64,000 nt of DNA from assembly GCF_947500125.1 (NCBI RefSeq), contig NZ_CANMRA010000014.1:44028-108027 (forward strand), written 5' to 3'. Shown here piece by piece: positions 1 to 8,454 of this stretch; the stretch's first letter is position 1, and each line of letters opens with the position of its first letter. The translations under genes were made by a program, and so were the position numbers. The notes under the pieces were generated by a model, which worked only from the letters and a program-made list of their open reading frames with translations, was not told the DNA's origin and made no database searches. This DNA comes from an uncultured Kocuria sp. Its GTDB lineage: Bacteria; Actinomycetota; Actinomycetes; Actinomycetales; Micrococcaceae.

Positions 1-632
1 AGCTTCGGCTCGATCGGCGTGGCCGTGAACCCGGGGGTGTCCGTGGGCACGAGGAAGCCCCGGACGCGCTCCTGCCCGCTCCCGTCGAGGGCCTTGGCCC
101 AGATCACGGCCACGTGGGCGATCGAGGCGAGCCCGATCCAGCGCTTGGCGCCGTTGAGGACCCACTCCTCGCCGTCCCGCACCGCGGTGGTCGCCATGGT
201 CGACGGGTCCGAGCCGGCGGTGGGCTCGGTGAGGCCGAAGCAGCCGATGATCTCGCCGGCGGCCATCCCGGGCAGCCAGCGCTGCTTCTGCTCCTCGGAG
301 CCGTGCTTGGCGATCGCGGACATCGCCAGCGAGCCCTGCACGGAGACGAACGTGCGCAGACCGGAGTCCCCGGCCTCGAGCTCCTGCATCGCGATGCCGT
401 ACTGCACGGCGGACTTCCCGGCGCACCCGTAGCCCTGGATGTGCATGCCGAGCAGCCCGAGCTGCGCCATCTCGGGCACGATCTCCTGCGGGAAGACGGC
501 GTCGGCGAACCACCCGGCGATGTTCGGCCGGATCCTCCGGTCCACGAACTCGCGCACCGTGTCCCGGGTCTCGAGCTCCTCGGCGCTGAGGTCTGCTTCG
601 ACGTTGAGCAGGTCGGTCGCGGCGGTGGTCAT
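1..632 (-). CDS. Acyl-CoA dehydrogenase (glutaryl-CoA dehydrogenase-like), partial
   Basis: Leftward gene cut by the window edge; about 210 N-terminal residues are visible. It starts at the ATG complementary to 630-632, preceded by AGGAGG about 5 nt upstream. The visible part carries the all-alpha N-terminal domain and the start of the middle beta domain, with the family signature FGLTEPTAGSDPSTM (flavin contact) and WVLNGAKRWIG. This pattern is closest to the glutaryl-CoA dehydrogenase branch. Such FAD enzymes oxidise acyl-CoA to enoyl-CoA and pass electrons to ETF. It is divergent from a crotonase and beta-oxidation operon, so it probably serves the same catabolic pathway; a second acyl-CoA dehydrogenase closes that operon at 9905-11140. 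The catalytic Glu lies outside the window, so the substrate cannot be judged. Confidence 0.9.
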   Translation of the reverse strand, partial: MTTAATDLLNVEADLSAEELETRDTVREFVDRRIRPNIAGWFADAVFPQEIVPEMAQLGLLGMHIQGYGCAGKSAVQYGIAMQELEAGDSGLRTFVSVQGSLAMSAIAKHGSEEQKQRWLPGMAAGEIIGCFGLTEPTAGSDPSTMATTAVRDGEEWVLNGAKRWIGLASIAHVAVIWAKALDGSGQERVRGFLVPTDTPGFTATPIEPK

Positions 633-724
633 GGGTCCTCCTGGAGGTCGGGGTGCGCGGATGCCTTCGACGAGGATGACGCATTCGTGACCCACGCAAC
701 ACGGTTCCCCGCTTAATTGAGCTA

Positions 725-753
725 TAGGTATCACTGAACACCACATTAGGTAT
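725..753. promoter_or_regulatory. Direct repeat TAGGTAT in divergent promoter region
   Basis: The 188 bp between the acyl-CoA dehydrogenase and the crotonase are much AT-richer than their surroundings. TAGGTAT occurs at 725-731 and again at 747-753, 22 bp apart, about two helical turns. This spacing suits a dimeric activator or repressor controlling both divergent units. The LysR gene at 11312-12241 is the nearest regulator to the operon but the link is only inferred. Confidence 0.35.
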
Positions 754-820
754 TTGAAGTTTCACAGTGAGTCGTGGAAATGTGATCTGCACGACATTCG
801 CTGACCCCCGGAGGACTCCT

Positions 821-1624
821 GTGACCCGTTCGTCCCCCACCGCCGTCGACGCCCCGCCCCAGGTGCGCGTCGAACGCGCCGGTGCCGTGGCCGTGGTGAC
901 GCTCGACGACGAGCGCCGGCGCAACGTGCTCGGCCACGAGCTGCGCACCGGGCTGCGGGCCGCGCTGGCGGAGCTCGCCGCCGACCCCGAGGTCGGTGCG
1001 CTGGTGCTCACCGGCGCGGGGCGCTGCTTCAGCGGCGGCGGCGACCTCGCCGCCATGCCACCGGCCGGCCCCGCCGAGTCGGCCGGCCGGATGGCCGAGG
1101 TGGCCGGGCTCGTGCAGGAGCTCGCGCAGCTGGACAAGCCGGTCGTGGCCGCGGTGAGCGGGCCCGCGGCCGGAGTGGCCGTGGGCCTGGTGTGCTGCTG
1201 CGACGTGGTGGTGGCCGGCGAGAGTGCCCGGTTCCTCTTCCCGTTCACCCGCCTGGGCCTGGCCCCGGACGGAGGGCTGGTGCACTCGCTGGTCCAGCGC
1301 GTCGGTGCGGCCCGGGCCCGGCGGATCCTGCTCGAGGCCGAACCGGTGGACGCCGGCACCGCCCGGGACGCCGGCCTGGTCGACCACCTCGTGCCGGACC
1401 CGGACGTGCTCGGCACCGCGGTCGCCCGCGCCGGGGAGCTCGCCGGGCGGGCCCCGCTCGCCGTCGCCGCGGTGAAGCGCGGGATCCGCGAGGCCTCGGG
1501 CTCGCTCGAGGACGCCCTGGCGTTCGAGCGGCACCACCAGCCGGTCCTCTTCGGGACCTCCGACTTCCGGGAGGGCAAGCAGTCGTTCTTCGACCGCCGA
1601 GACCCTTCCTTCTCCGGGCGCTGA
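821..1624 (+). CDS. Crotonase-family enoyl-CoA hydratase/isomerase (PaaG-like)
   Basis: A 267-residue crotonase. The GTG at 821 is chosen because GGAGG lies 6 nt upstream at 810-814; upstream in-frame codons lack a ribosome site. The oxyanion-hole segment GRCFSGGGDL is present, but neither position of the classical hydratase glutamate pair is Glu. The second acid position reads GLAPDGG, where PDGG is typical of PaaG-type or delta3-delta2 isomerase crotonases that use one Asp. It may therefore be an enoyl-CoA isomerase or a ring-modifying enzyme rather than a simple hydratase. It is the first gene of the operon that continues through the TRAP transporter, 29 nt before the binding protein. Confidence 0.88.
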   Translation: MTRSSPTAVDAPPQVRVERAGAVAVVTLDDERRRNVLGHELRTGLRAALAELAADPEVGALVLTGAGRCFSGGGDLAAMPPAGPAESAGRMAEVAGLVQELAQLDKPVVAAVSGPAAGVAVGLVCCCDVVVAGESARFLFPFTRLGLAPDGGLVHSLVQRVGAARARRILLEAEPVDAGTARDAGLVDHLVPDPDVLGTAVARAGELAGRAPLAVAAVKRGIREASGSLEDALAFERHHQPVLFGTSDFREGKQSFFDRRDPSFSGR

Positions 1625-1653
1625 GCGCCACCACCGCACGTCGAAAGGCCATC

Positions 1654-2817
1654 ATGACGACAACGACAACACGGCTCGCCGCCCTGGGCGCCGTCGCGGT
1701 GCTGGGCCTGACCGGCTGCGCCGGCGCCGCGGGGGACGAGCCGGTGGGCCCCAACGGCCTGCCGCAGCAACTGGTGTGGTCCACCTACAACGTGGGCACC
1801 GGCACCTACAACGATCTCGCCGCCATCGCGAACACCCTCACCAACGAGGAGGGCGTGCAGGTGCGGCTGATGACCGCCGACACCGGCATCGGCCGGCTGG
1901 CCCCGCTCGTGAACGGCACTGTGGACTACGCGCGGGCCGGGGACGAGTACTACTACGCCTTCGAGGGCGACTACGAGTACGCCAGCGAGGTGTGGGGCCC
2001 GCAGGACATGCGCATGGTGTGGGCGCCGCCCGGCAACTACGGCCTGCTGGTGCGCGAGGACAGCGGCATCGACTCCTTCGCGGACCTCGAGGGCAAACGG
2101 TTCCCCCGGCTGACCGCCAACACCTCGATCAACAACAAGATGGAGGGGTTCCTCAACTACGGCGGTCTCACCTGGGACGACGTCGAGCAGGTCCCGATCT
2201 CCTACGGCGAGCAGATCGCCGGTCTCGAGGCGGGCCAGATCGACGCCCTGTACCAGAACACGGTCGGCTCCAACATCGATGAGCTGGCGTCCAGCACGGA
2301 CGTGAAGTGGCTGACCTTCGACGACCCGGACCCGGCCCGCTACGAGACCTGGGAGGAGCTCATGCCCATGGTCACGGTCGGCGAGATCACGCGGGGCGCC
2401 GGGCTGGAGGAGGGCGAGAGCGCCCGTGTCCTCGAGTACACGATCCCGCTCACCACGATGGGCTCCCGCGACGCGGACGAGGTCTACCACCTCGTGAAGG
2501 CGATGGTCGAGAACTACGAGCACTACGAGGGCACCACCCCGGACACCAAGCAGTTCGCCTTCGACACCGTCCTGAAGGAGCCGCTGGTGGTCCCGTTCCA
2601 CGAGGGGACCGTCCGCTACTTCGAGGAGCGCGGCGTGTGGACCGAGGAGCTGGAGCGGAAGAACAACGAGCTGATCGAGCGCGGGGAGCGCATGCGGGAG
2701 GCCTGGCCCGGCGTCGTCGAGTCCTCCTCCGAGGAGGAGCTCGAGCAGAACTGGACGGAATGGAAGCAGAACGAGCTGGACAGCCAGGACGACGAGGGGA
2801 ACGACGATGAGAACTGA
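1654..2817 (+). CDS. TAXI-family TRAP transporter solute-binding lipoprotein
   Basis: A 387-residue exported binding protein. The N-terminus is a lipoprotein signal with a lipobox ending at Cys22 (LTGC), so it is anchored to the outer face of the membrane. The body has the TAXI arrangement: an N-terminal lobe with WSTYNVGTGTYNDLAAIA, then a hinge and a second lobe with LEGKRFPRLTANTS and an Asp/Glu-rich C-terminal tail. TAXI proteins deliver carboxylates such as glutamate or 2-oxoacids to a fused TRAP permease, and here the permease gene follows immediately, overlapping by 11 nt. The TRAP substrate is unknown; the CoA-transferase and beta-oxidation genes downstream suggest an organic acid. 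The start at ATG 1654 gives a complete signal; the A-rich TCGAAAGG upstream is only a weak ribosome site. Confidence 0.9.
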   Translation: MTTTTTRLAALGAVAVLGLTGCAGAAGDEPVGPNGLPQQLVWSTYNVGTGTYNDLAAIANTLTNEEGVQVRLMTADTGIGRLAPLVNGTVDYARAGDEYYYAFEGDYEYASEVWGPQDMRMVWAPPGNYGLLVREDSGIDSFADLEGKRFPRLTANTSINNKMEGFLNYGGLTWDDVEQVPISYGEQIAGLEAGQIDALYQNTVGSNIDELASSTDVKWLTFDDPDPARYETWEELMPMVTVGEITRGAGLEEGESARVLEYTIPLTTMGSRDADEVYHLVKAMVENYEHYEGTTPDTKQFAFDTVLKEPLVVPFHEGTVRYFEERGVWTEELERKNNELIERGERMREAWPGVVESSSEEELEQNWTEWKQNELDSQDDEGNDDEN

Positions 2818-4825
2818 GACCCGGGTGACCCCGTTCTGGCGGACGGTCGTGATCGTCCTGACCGTGCTGGGCGTGCTGCTGGCCATGAACCAGGTGTTCT
2901 TCTGGAACGTGGGCGGGCTGTCCCTGCTGACCAACTCCTACCTCTACCTGATCCTGGCGGTCTTCCTGCCGGTGGTGTTCATCGTCAACCCCGTGCGCAA
3001 GATCCCGCTCGCCCAGCAGGTGGAGGCCCAGCAGGGGGACGACCGGGGCGGCAGCACCGCGGCCGGCGCGGGCCGGGAGCGACGGATCCAGTGGTTCGAC
3101 GTCCTGCTCATGGCCGTCTCCGCGGCGGTGTGCGTGTACTTCGCGCTCAACGGGACCCGGATCAAGAACTACGGCTGGGAGTTCATGGCGCCCACCACCG
3201 CCACGGTCGCCGCGTTCGTGCTGTGGCTCGTGGTGCTCGAGGCCCTGCGCCGCACCGGCGGGCTGACGGTCACCGTCATCGCGCTGCTGTTCTCCCTGTA
3301 CCCGCTGGTCGCCGAGAACCTGCCGATCGGCGTCCTGCAGGGCGTCACCTACGACCTCCCCACCCTGGCGCAGGTGCACATCATGGGGGCCGAGGGCGTG
3401 CTGGGCCTGCCCATCCAGACCGCGGCCACCATCCTGATCGGCTTCCTGGTCTTCGGGGTGGCCCTGCAGCACACCGGCGGCGCGGACTTCTTCCACAACC
3501 TCTCCATGTCGATCTTCGGCCGGTACCGCGGCGGCGCGGCGAAGGTGTCCGTGGCCAGCAGCGCCGCGATGGGCATGATGAGCGGCAGCGCGGTCTCCAA
3601 CGTCCTGACCACCGGGCCCATGACCATCCCGGCCATGAAGCGCTCCGGGTTCAGCCCCACCTACGCGGGCGGCATCGAGGCCACGGCCTCCTCCGGCGGG
3701 TCCATCACCCCGCCGATCATGGGCACCGCCGCGTTCCTCATGGTCTCCTTCGTGGGCGTGCCCTACACGGAGATCCTGGTGGCCGCGACCATCCCCGCGG
3801 TCCTCTACTTCCTCGGCATCTACCTGCAGGTGGACGGCTACTCCGCCCGCAACGGGCTCCAGGGCGTGCCCGTGAACCTGCTGCCCCGGACCCTCGGCAC
3901 GCTCGTGCGGGGCTGGCCCTACGTCATGGCCCTGGGCCTGCTGACCGGGCTGCTGTTCCTCACGAACTCCGAGACCCAGGTGCCGTACTGGGTGATCCTG
4001 GTGCTGCTGATCGTGGCCGTGCTGCGCCCGGGCCAGAAGTTCGGGCTGCGGGAGTTCACCGACTTCCTGGTGGAGTGCGGCCGGACGCTGAGCAACATCA
4101 TCGGCATCATCGCGGGCGTGGGCCTGATCGTCGGCGGCCTCACCGCCACGGGCGTGAGCCTGTCCCTGGCCCGCGAACTGGTCTCCCTGGTGGGCGACAA
4201 CGTGGTCCTCATCCTCATCGCCGGCGCCGTCACGTGCTTCATCCTCGGCATGGGCATGACGATCTCCGCGGCCTACGTGTTCCTGGCGATCGTCATGGTC
4301 CCGGCGGTCATCGACCTGGGGGTCAACCCGCTCGCGGCGCACCTGTTCGTCATCTACTGGGCGTCCGTCTCCTACATCACCCCGCCGGTCGGCCTCGCCG
4401 CCTTCGCCGCGGCCGGCTTGGCCAAGGCCCCGGCCATGGCCACCAGCGTGGCGGCCATGAAGCTCGGCGCGGTGAAGTACATCGTCCCGTTCGGCTTCGC
4501 CCTCAACCCCGCCCTGGTCGCCCAGGACTCGCCCGGCCGGATCCTGCTGGCCTTCGCCCTGAGCATCGTGGGGGTCTACGCCCTGGCCTCGGCCATCGAG
4601 GGCTGGACGGTCGGCTTCGACCGCCGGATGCCCGCGCTGTTCCGGGCCGCGGCCGCCGTCGGCGGGTTCCTGCTCTTCCTGCCCACGCCGCTCACCGCCG
4701 TCCTCGGCTTGGCCCTCGTGGCCGGGAGCGTGCTGCTCACCTTCCTGACCGTGAAGGCCGGGCCCACGGACGACGACGACGCCACGGTCCCGCGCGCCCC
4801 CGAACCCGCCACCGCGACCGTCTGA
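2807..4825 (+). CDS. TRAP transporter fused 4TM/12TM permease
   Basis: A 672-residue multi-spanning membrane protein joining the small (DctQ) and large (DctM) TRAP subunits, the usual form paired with TAXI binding proteins. Hydrophobic spans begin at about residues 9-30 and 40-58, are interrupted by a hydrophilic loop at about 65-95, then continue densely to about residue 645. The DctM core is recognisable from MMSGSAVSNVLTTGPMTIP and ASSGGSITPPIMGTAAF, and a second TPPVGLAAFAAAGLA repeat. It would use an ion gradient for high-affinity uptake of the acid bound by the upstream lipoprotein. The start codon lies inside the end of that gene, indicating translational coupling. Confidence 0.93.
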   Translation: MRTETRVTPFWRTVVIVLTVLGVLLAMNQVFFWNVGGLSLLTNSYLYLILAVFLPVVFIVNPVRKIPLAQQVEAQQGDDRGGSTAAGAGRERRIQWFDVLLMAVSAAVCVYFALNGTRIKNYGWEFMAPTTATVAAFVLWLVVLEALRRTGGLTVTVIALLFSLYPLVAENLPIGVLQGVTYDLPTLAQVHIMGAEGVLGLPIQTAATILIGFLVFGVALQHTGGADFFHNLSMSIFGRYRGGAAKVSVASSAAMGMMSGSAVSNVLTTGPMTIPAMKRSGFSPTYAGGIEATASSGGSITPPIMGTAAFLMVSFVGVPYTEILVAATIPAVLYFLGIYLQVDGYSARNGLQGVPVNLLPRTLGTLVRGWPYVMALGLLTGLLFLTNSETQVPYWVILVLLIVAVLRPGQKFGLREFTDFLVECGRTLSNIIGIIAGVGLIVGGLTATGVSLSLARELVSLVGDNVVLILIAGAVTCFILGMGMTISAAYVFLAIVMVPAVIDLGVNPLAAHLFVIYWASVSYITPPVGLAAFAAAGLAKAPAMATSVAAMKLGAVKYIVPFGFALNPALVAQDSPGRILLAFALSIVGVYALASAIEGWTVGFDRRMPALFRAAAAVGGFLLFLPTPLTAVLGLALVAGSVLLTFLTVKAGPTDDDDATVPRAPEPATATV

Positions 4826-4840
4826 CCGGAAGGACCCGAC

Positions 4841-5689
4841 ATGACAGACACCACCACGGACACCACCAGCGACACCACGACGGGCACGACCGCGGGCCGT
4901 CCCGTCGACACCGGGACGGACACCGTCACGACCGAGCTGCGCGGCAGGGTCGCGGTCGTCACCGTGAACCGCCCCGAGGTGCGCAACGCCCTGAACTTCG
5001 GGGTGCTGGACGGGATCGAGGCCGCGCTCGACGCGTTCGAGCGGCGGGAGGACATCGGCGCCGTCGTCTTCACGGGCGCGGGGGAGAAGTCCTTCGTGGC
5101 CGGCGCGGACATCTCCCAGCTGGTCGGCTACACGCTGCGGGACGGCCTGCGGGCCCGGATGCAGCGCCTCTACGACCGGATCCAGGACCTCGAGCTGCCC
5201 ACGATCGCCGCGGTCAACGGGTTCGCGCTGGGCGGGGGCAACGAGCTGGCGATGTCCTGCGACATCCGCGTGGCGGCGGGCAACGCCCGGTTCGGGCTGC
5301 CCGAGACCAACCTCGGCATCCTGCCCGGCGCCGGCGGCACGCAGCGGCTGTCCCGGCTCGTGGGGCTCGGCCGGGCCCAGGAGATGATCCTCACCGGCCG
5401 GATCATCGACGCCGAGGAGGCGCTGCGCATCGGACTGGTGACCAGCGTGGTCCCGGCGCAGGAGCTGATGGACACTGCGCTCGCCACCGCGGAGACGATC
5501 CTCGCCAAGGGGCCCCTGGCCGTGCGGCTGGCCAAGCTCGTGGTGCGCAACGGCGCCGAGACGGACCAGCGCACCGGGCTGCTGCTCGAGCGGCTGGCCC
5601 AGTCCCTGCTCTACGCCTCCGACGAGAAGGCCGAGGGCGCGAGCGCCTTCCTGGAGAAGCGCCCCGCCCGCTTCCGCGACGAGGACTGA
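4841..5689 (+). CDS. Enoyl-CoA hydratase
   Basis: A 282-residue crotonase with a 35-residue Thr/Asp-rich leader (runs of DTTT and DTTS) before the conserved core. Unlike the crotonase at 821, both catalytic glutamates are present: GFALGGGNELAM carries the first and FGLPETNLGILPGAGGTQ the second, and the oxyanion-hole motif GEKSFVAGADIS is intact. It should hydrate 2-enoyl-CoA to 3-hydroxyacyl-CoA, feeding the dehydrogenase that follows. It starts 15 nt after the permease with GGAAGGA upstream of ATG 4841. The repetitive leader may be an unstructured extension; a start further in is possible but no better codon with a ribosome site was seen. Confidence 0.92.
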   Translation: MTDTTTDTTSDTTTGTTAGRPVDTGTDTVTTELRGRVAVVTVNRPEVRNALNFGVLDGIEAALDAFERREDIGAVVFTGAGEKSFVAGADISQLVGYTLRDGLRARMQRLYDRIQDLELPTIAAVNGFALGGGNELAMSCDIRVAAGNARFGLPETNLGILPGAGGTQRLSRLVGLGRAQEMILTGRIIDAEEALRIGLVTSVVPAQELMDTALATAETILAKGPLAVRLAKLVVRNGAETDQRTGLLLERLAQSLLYASDEKAEGASAFLEKRPARFRDED

Positions 5690-5738
5690 GCCGCGGGGCG
5701 CCGGCCGGTCCCCGGCCCGCTTCCGCGGCCACTCCGGG

Positions 5739-5803
5739 CCCCACCGTCCCGCGCCCCACCGTCCCGCGCCCCACCGTCCCGCACCCCCCACCAACGTCCC
5801 GCA
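5739..5803 (+). repeat. 15-nt tandem repeat (CCCCACCGTCCCGCG)
   Basis: Three near-identical copies at 5739-5753, 5754-5768 and 5769-5783, then a degenerate fourth to 5803, lie in the 136-nt gap between the enoyl-CoA hydratase and the dehydrogenase. The C-rich transcript strand has little self-complementarity. It could affect mRNA processing or be slippage-prone filler. A separate 15-nt tandem repeat lies at 19849-19938. Confidence 0.85.
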
Positions 5804-5825
5804 CCACTTTCCCGAGGAGCAGAAC

Positions 5826-6707
5826 ATGAACCCCCAGCCGAGCATCGACGCCGTCCGCGACGTCCTGGTCGTGGGATCCGGTGCCATGGGCACCCAGATC
5901 GGGGCGGTCTTCGCCCTCGCCGGCTACACCGTCACCACGAGCGACCTCGACCCCGCCGCCCTCGAGCGGTCCCGGGACGAGGTGCGCCGCCGCCTCGACC
6001 GGCTCGCCGAGAAGGGCAGCAGGAGCCGGGAGGAGGTGGACGCCGCCCTCGCCCGGATGGCGTACACGACCGACTCGCTCGAGGCGGCGCGCTCCACCGA
6101 CTTCGTGCTCGAGGCCGCCGTGGAGCGCCTCGACATCAAGCGCCGGCTGTTCGCCGATCTCGACGAGGCCGCGCCCGAGCACGCGATCCTCGCGACCAAC
6201 TCCTCGACCATCCCCTCGTCCCTGCTCATGGACGCGACCGGCCGGCCCGACCGCGTGTGCAACATGCACTTCTTCAACCCGGCGCTGGTCATGGCCTGCG
6301 TCGAGGTGGTGCGCAATCCGCAGACCTCGCAGGCCACGGTGGAGACCACCATGGAGCTCGCCCGCCGGCTCGGCAAGCAGCCCGTCCGGCTCCACCACGA
6401 GGTCCCCGGGTTCGTGGCCAACCGCCTCCTCGGAGCCCTGCGGGACGAGGCCCTGCGCCTGGAGGCCGACGGCGTGGCGAGCTTCGAGGACATCGACGTG
6501 GCCGCGCGGACGGCGCTCGGCCACCCGATGGGGCCGTTCGAGCTCATGGACCTGGTCGGCATCGACGTGTCCTACCTGATCCGCCTGGCCGAGCACGAGC
6601 AGAGCGGGGACCCCGCCGACCTCCCGCACCCCTCCGTGGAGAAGCTCTACGAGCAGGGCCGGTACGGCCGCAAGACCGGCCGCGGCTGGTACGAGTACGC
6701 CGGCTGA
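5826..6707 (+). CDS. 3-hydroxyacyl-CoA dehydrogenase (3-hydroxybutyryl-CoA type)
   Basis: A 293-residue, single-function NAD-dependent dehydrogenase of the FadB2/Hbd type, with no attached hydratase domain. The N-terminal Rossmann motif VVGSGAMGTQIG lies near residues 15-26; TNSSTIPSS and NMHFFNPALVM (catalytic His region) and the C-terminal helical domain with GPFELMDLVGID follow. It oxidises 3-hydroxyacyl-CoA to 3-ketoacyl-CoA, the step after the preceding hydratase. GAGGAGC lies a few bases before ATG 5826. A thiolase to finish the cycle is not encoded in this operon, so it must be elsewhere or the product is released by the thioesterase at 8002. Confidence 0.93.
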   Translation: MNPQPSIDAVRDVLVVGSGAMGTQIGAVFALAGYTVTTSDLDPAALERSRDEVRRRLDRLAEKGSRSREEVDAALARMAYTTDSLEAARSTDFVLEAAVERLDIKRRLFADLDEAAPEHAILATNSSTIPSSLLMDATGRPDRVCNMHFFNPALVMACVEVVRNPQTSQATVETTMELARRLGKQPVRLHHEVPGFVANRLLGALRDEALRLEADGVASFEDIDVAARTALGHPMGPFELMDLVGIDVSYLIRLAEHEQSGDPADLPHPSVEKLYEQGRYGRKTGRGWYEYAG

Positions 6708-6790
6708 GCACCGCACGAACTCCCGGGCCGAGCCCCGGACGACCACCGGGGACGAGCACCGGACGAGAAGCGACGACGAGGAGAGACACC

Positions 6791-8005
6791 ATGAGCCAGT
6801 TCGAGGACGCGCACGCCCTGCAGGAGATCTTCGGCCGCCCCGGCACGGGCCCGCTCGCCGGGGTGGTGGTGGCGGACCTCAGCCGCGTGCTCGCCGGCCC
6901 CTACTGCACCATGCTGCTGGCGGACATGGGCGCGACCGTCATCAAGGTCGAGAGCACCGCGGGGGACGACGCCCGCGCGTGGGTCCCGCCCCACCGGGAC
7001 GGCGAGAGCACGTTCTTCCTCTCGGTCAACCGCAACAAGCACTCGATCGCCCTGGACTTCTCGGACCCCGAGCAGCTCGCGGTCGTGGAGCGGATCATCG
7101 CCCGGGCGGACATCCTGGTGGAGAACTTCAAGCCCGGCGGACTGGCGCGCTACGGCCTCGACTACGAGAGCGTCAGCGCCTGGCGCCCGGACCTCGTCTA
7201 CGCCTCGATCACCGGCTTCGGCACCGCCGGCGGCGCCGACCTGCCCGGCTACGACCTCCTCGCCCAGGCGCTCTCCGGGATGATGAGCCTCACCGGGAGC
7301 CAGCACGGCGAGCCGTACCGGGCGGGCGTGGCCCTCTTCGACGTGATCACGGGCCTGCACGCCGCCACCGGCATCCTGGGCGCCTTCCACGAGCGGCAGT
7401 CCTCGGGGACGGGCCAGCACGTGGAGCTGAACCTGCTGACCTCGGCGCTGTCCGGGCTGGTCAACCAGTCCGCCGCCTACGTGGCCGGCGGCAGCGTCCC
7501 CACCCGTATGGGCAACGAGCACCCGAGCCTCTACCCCTACGAGCCCTTCCCCACCCGGGACAAGGACATGGTCATCGCCGTGGGCAACAACGGGCAGTTC
7601 GCCCGGCTGTGCCGGTGCCTCGGGGCGCCCGAGCTCGCCGAGGACGAGCGGTTCAGCACGGTCTCCGCGCGCAACGCCCACCGGGTGGAGCTGCGCCGGC
7701 TGATGATCGAACGGCTCGCCGCCCGGGACGCCGAGGACTGGTTCGAGCTGCTCAAGGCGGTCAAGGTGCCCTGCGCCCCGATCCTCGGGGTGGACGAGGG
7801 CGTCCGATTCGCGGAGGGCCTCGGCCTGGACCCGGTGGTCCTGGCCGGAACGGGGGACCGGGAGATCCCCACGGTCCGCCACCCGGTGGACTTCAGCCGC
7901 ACCCCGGTCGACTACACGCAGGCCCCGCCCCGGCTCGACGGCGACCGGGACCGCGTCCTGGCCTGGCTCGAGCGCGGCGAGCCCGCGGTCCGGCAGGCGT
8001 CGTGA
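6791..8005 (+). CDS. CaiB/BaiF family CoA-transferase (class III)
   Basis: A 404-residue class III CoA-transferase. Family features are the N-terminal ADLSRVLAGPYCTMLLADMGA (shown here in part as DLSRVLAGPYC), VIKVE, NRNKHSIALDF, and the nucleophilic Asp in AGVALFDVITG at about residue 184. These enzymes move CoA between carboxylic acids through an aspartyl anhydride, so this one probably activates the acid imported by the TRAP system using a CoA thioester from the pathway. ATG 6791 follows GAGGAGAG. It overlaps the thioesterase start by 4 nt, so both are translated together. Confidence 0.93.
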   Translation: MSQFEDAHALQEIFGRPGTGPLAGVVVADLSRVLAGPYCTMLLADMGATVIKVESTAGDDARAWVPPHRDGESTFFLSVNRNKHSIALDFSDPEQLAVVERIIARADILVENFKPGGLARYGLDYESVSAWRPDLVYASITGFGTAGGADLPGYDLLAQALSGMMSLTGSQHGEPYRAGVALFDVITGLHAATGILGAFHERQSSGTGQHVELNLLTSALSGLVNQSAAYVAGGSVPTRMGNEHPSLYPYEPFPTRDKDMVIAVGNNGQFARLCRCLGAPELAEDERFSTVSARNAHRVELRRLMIERLAARDAEDWFELLKAVKVPCAPILGVDEGVRFAEGLGLDPVVLAGTGDREIPTVRHPVDFSRTPVDYTQAPPRLDGDRDRVLAWLERGEPAVRQAS

Positions 8006-8454
8006 ACGCCGTCCACACCACCGTGCTGCCCGTGCGCTGGTCCGACCAGGACCTCAACCGGCACGTCAACAACGCCCGGGTGGTCACCCTGATCGAGGAG
8101 GCACGGCTCTCGGCGATCGCCTCCTGGCTGGGGGAGGACGGTGTCCCGGACCCCGCGCATCCGCGCGTGGTGGTGTCCCTCGCGCTCGACTACCTGCGCT
8201 CCATCGACCACGGCCCCGAGCTCACGGCCCGGGTGTGGGTCTCCCGGGTCGGCCGGTCGTCCTACACGGTGGCCTACGAGCTGGTCCAGCACGGGCAGGT
8301 CGCGGCCCGTGCCCGGACGGTGCTCGTGCAGACGGACCCGGCCACGGGCCGCTCCACGCCGCTGCCGGACCCGGTGCGGGCCGCCCTGGAGGGCGTCGTC
8401 GTCCCGGAGCCGGAGCCGGAGCCCGAGCCGGACGCCGTGACCGTGCGTGCATGA
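8002..8454 (+). CDS. Acyl-CoA thioesterase, 4HBT/YbgC type
   Basis: A 150-residue hot-dog-fold protein. The N-terminus RWSDQDLNRHVNNARVVTLIEEAR contains the family Asp-x-x-x-His-x-Asn motif (quoted in part: DLNRHVNN), and a predicted five-stranded sheet follows. The tail ends in a Pro-Glu repeat of about ten residues. It would hydrolyse an acyl-CoA, releasing CoA and a free acid, perhaps as an overflow valve for the operon. The GTG start lies within the end of the CoA-transferase gene (GTGA overlap) and the stop overlaps the next start (ATGA), showing tight coupling. Confidence 0.87.
   Translation: MNAVHTTVLPVRWSDQDLNRHVNNARVVTLIEEARLSAIASWLGEDGVPDPAHPRVVVSLALDYLRSIDHGPELTARVWVSRVGRSSYTVAYELVQHGQVAARARTVLVQTDPATGRSTPLPDPVRAALEGVVVPEPEPEPEPDAVTVRA

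Noticed and set aside
2450..5893. Very long open frame (over 1,100 codons) on the minus strand opposite the transporter and crotonase genes
   Set aside because: It is antisense to clearly coding genes, is an effect of GC-rich codon structure, and has low-complexity composition with no family motif or ribosome site.
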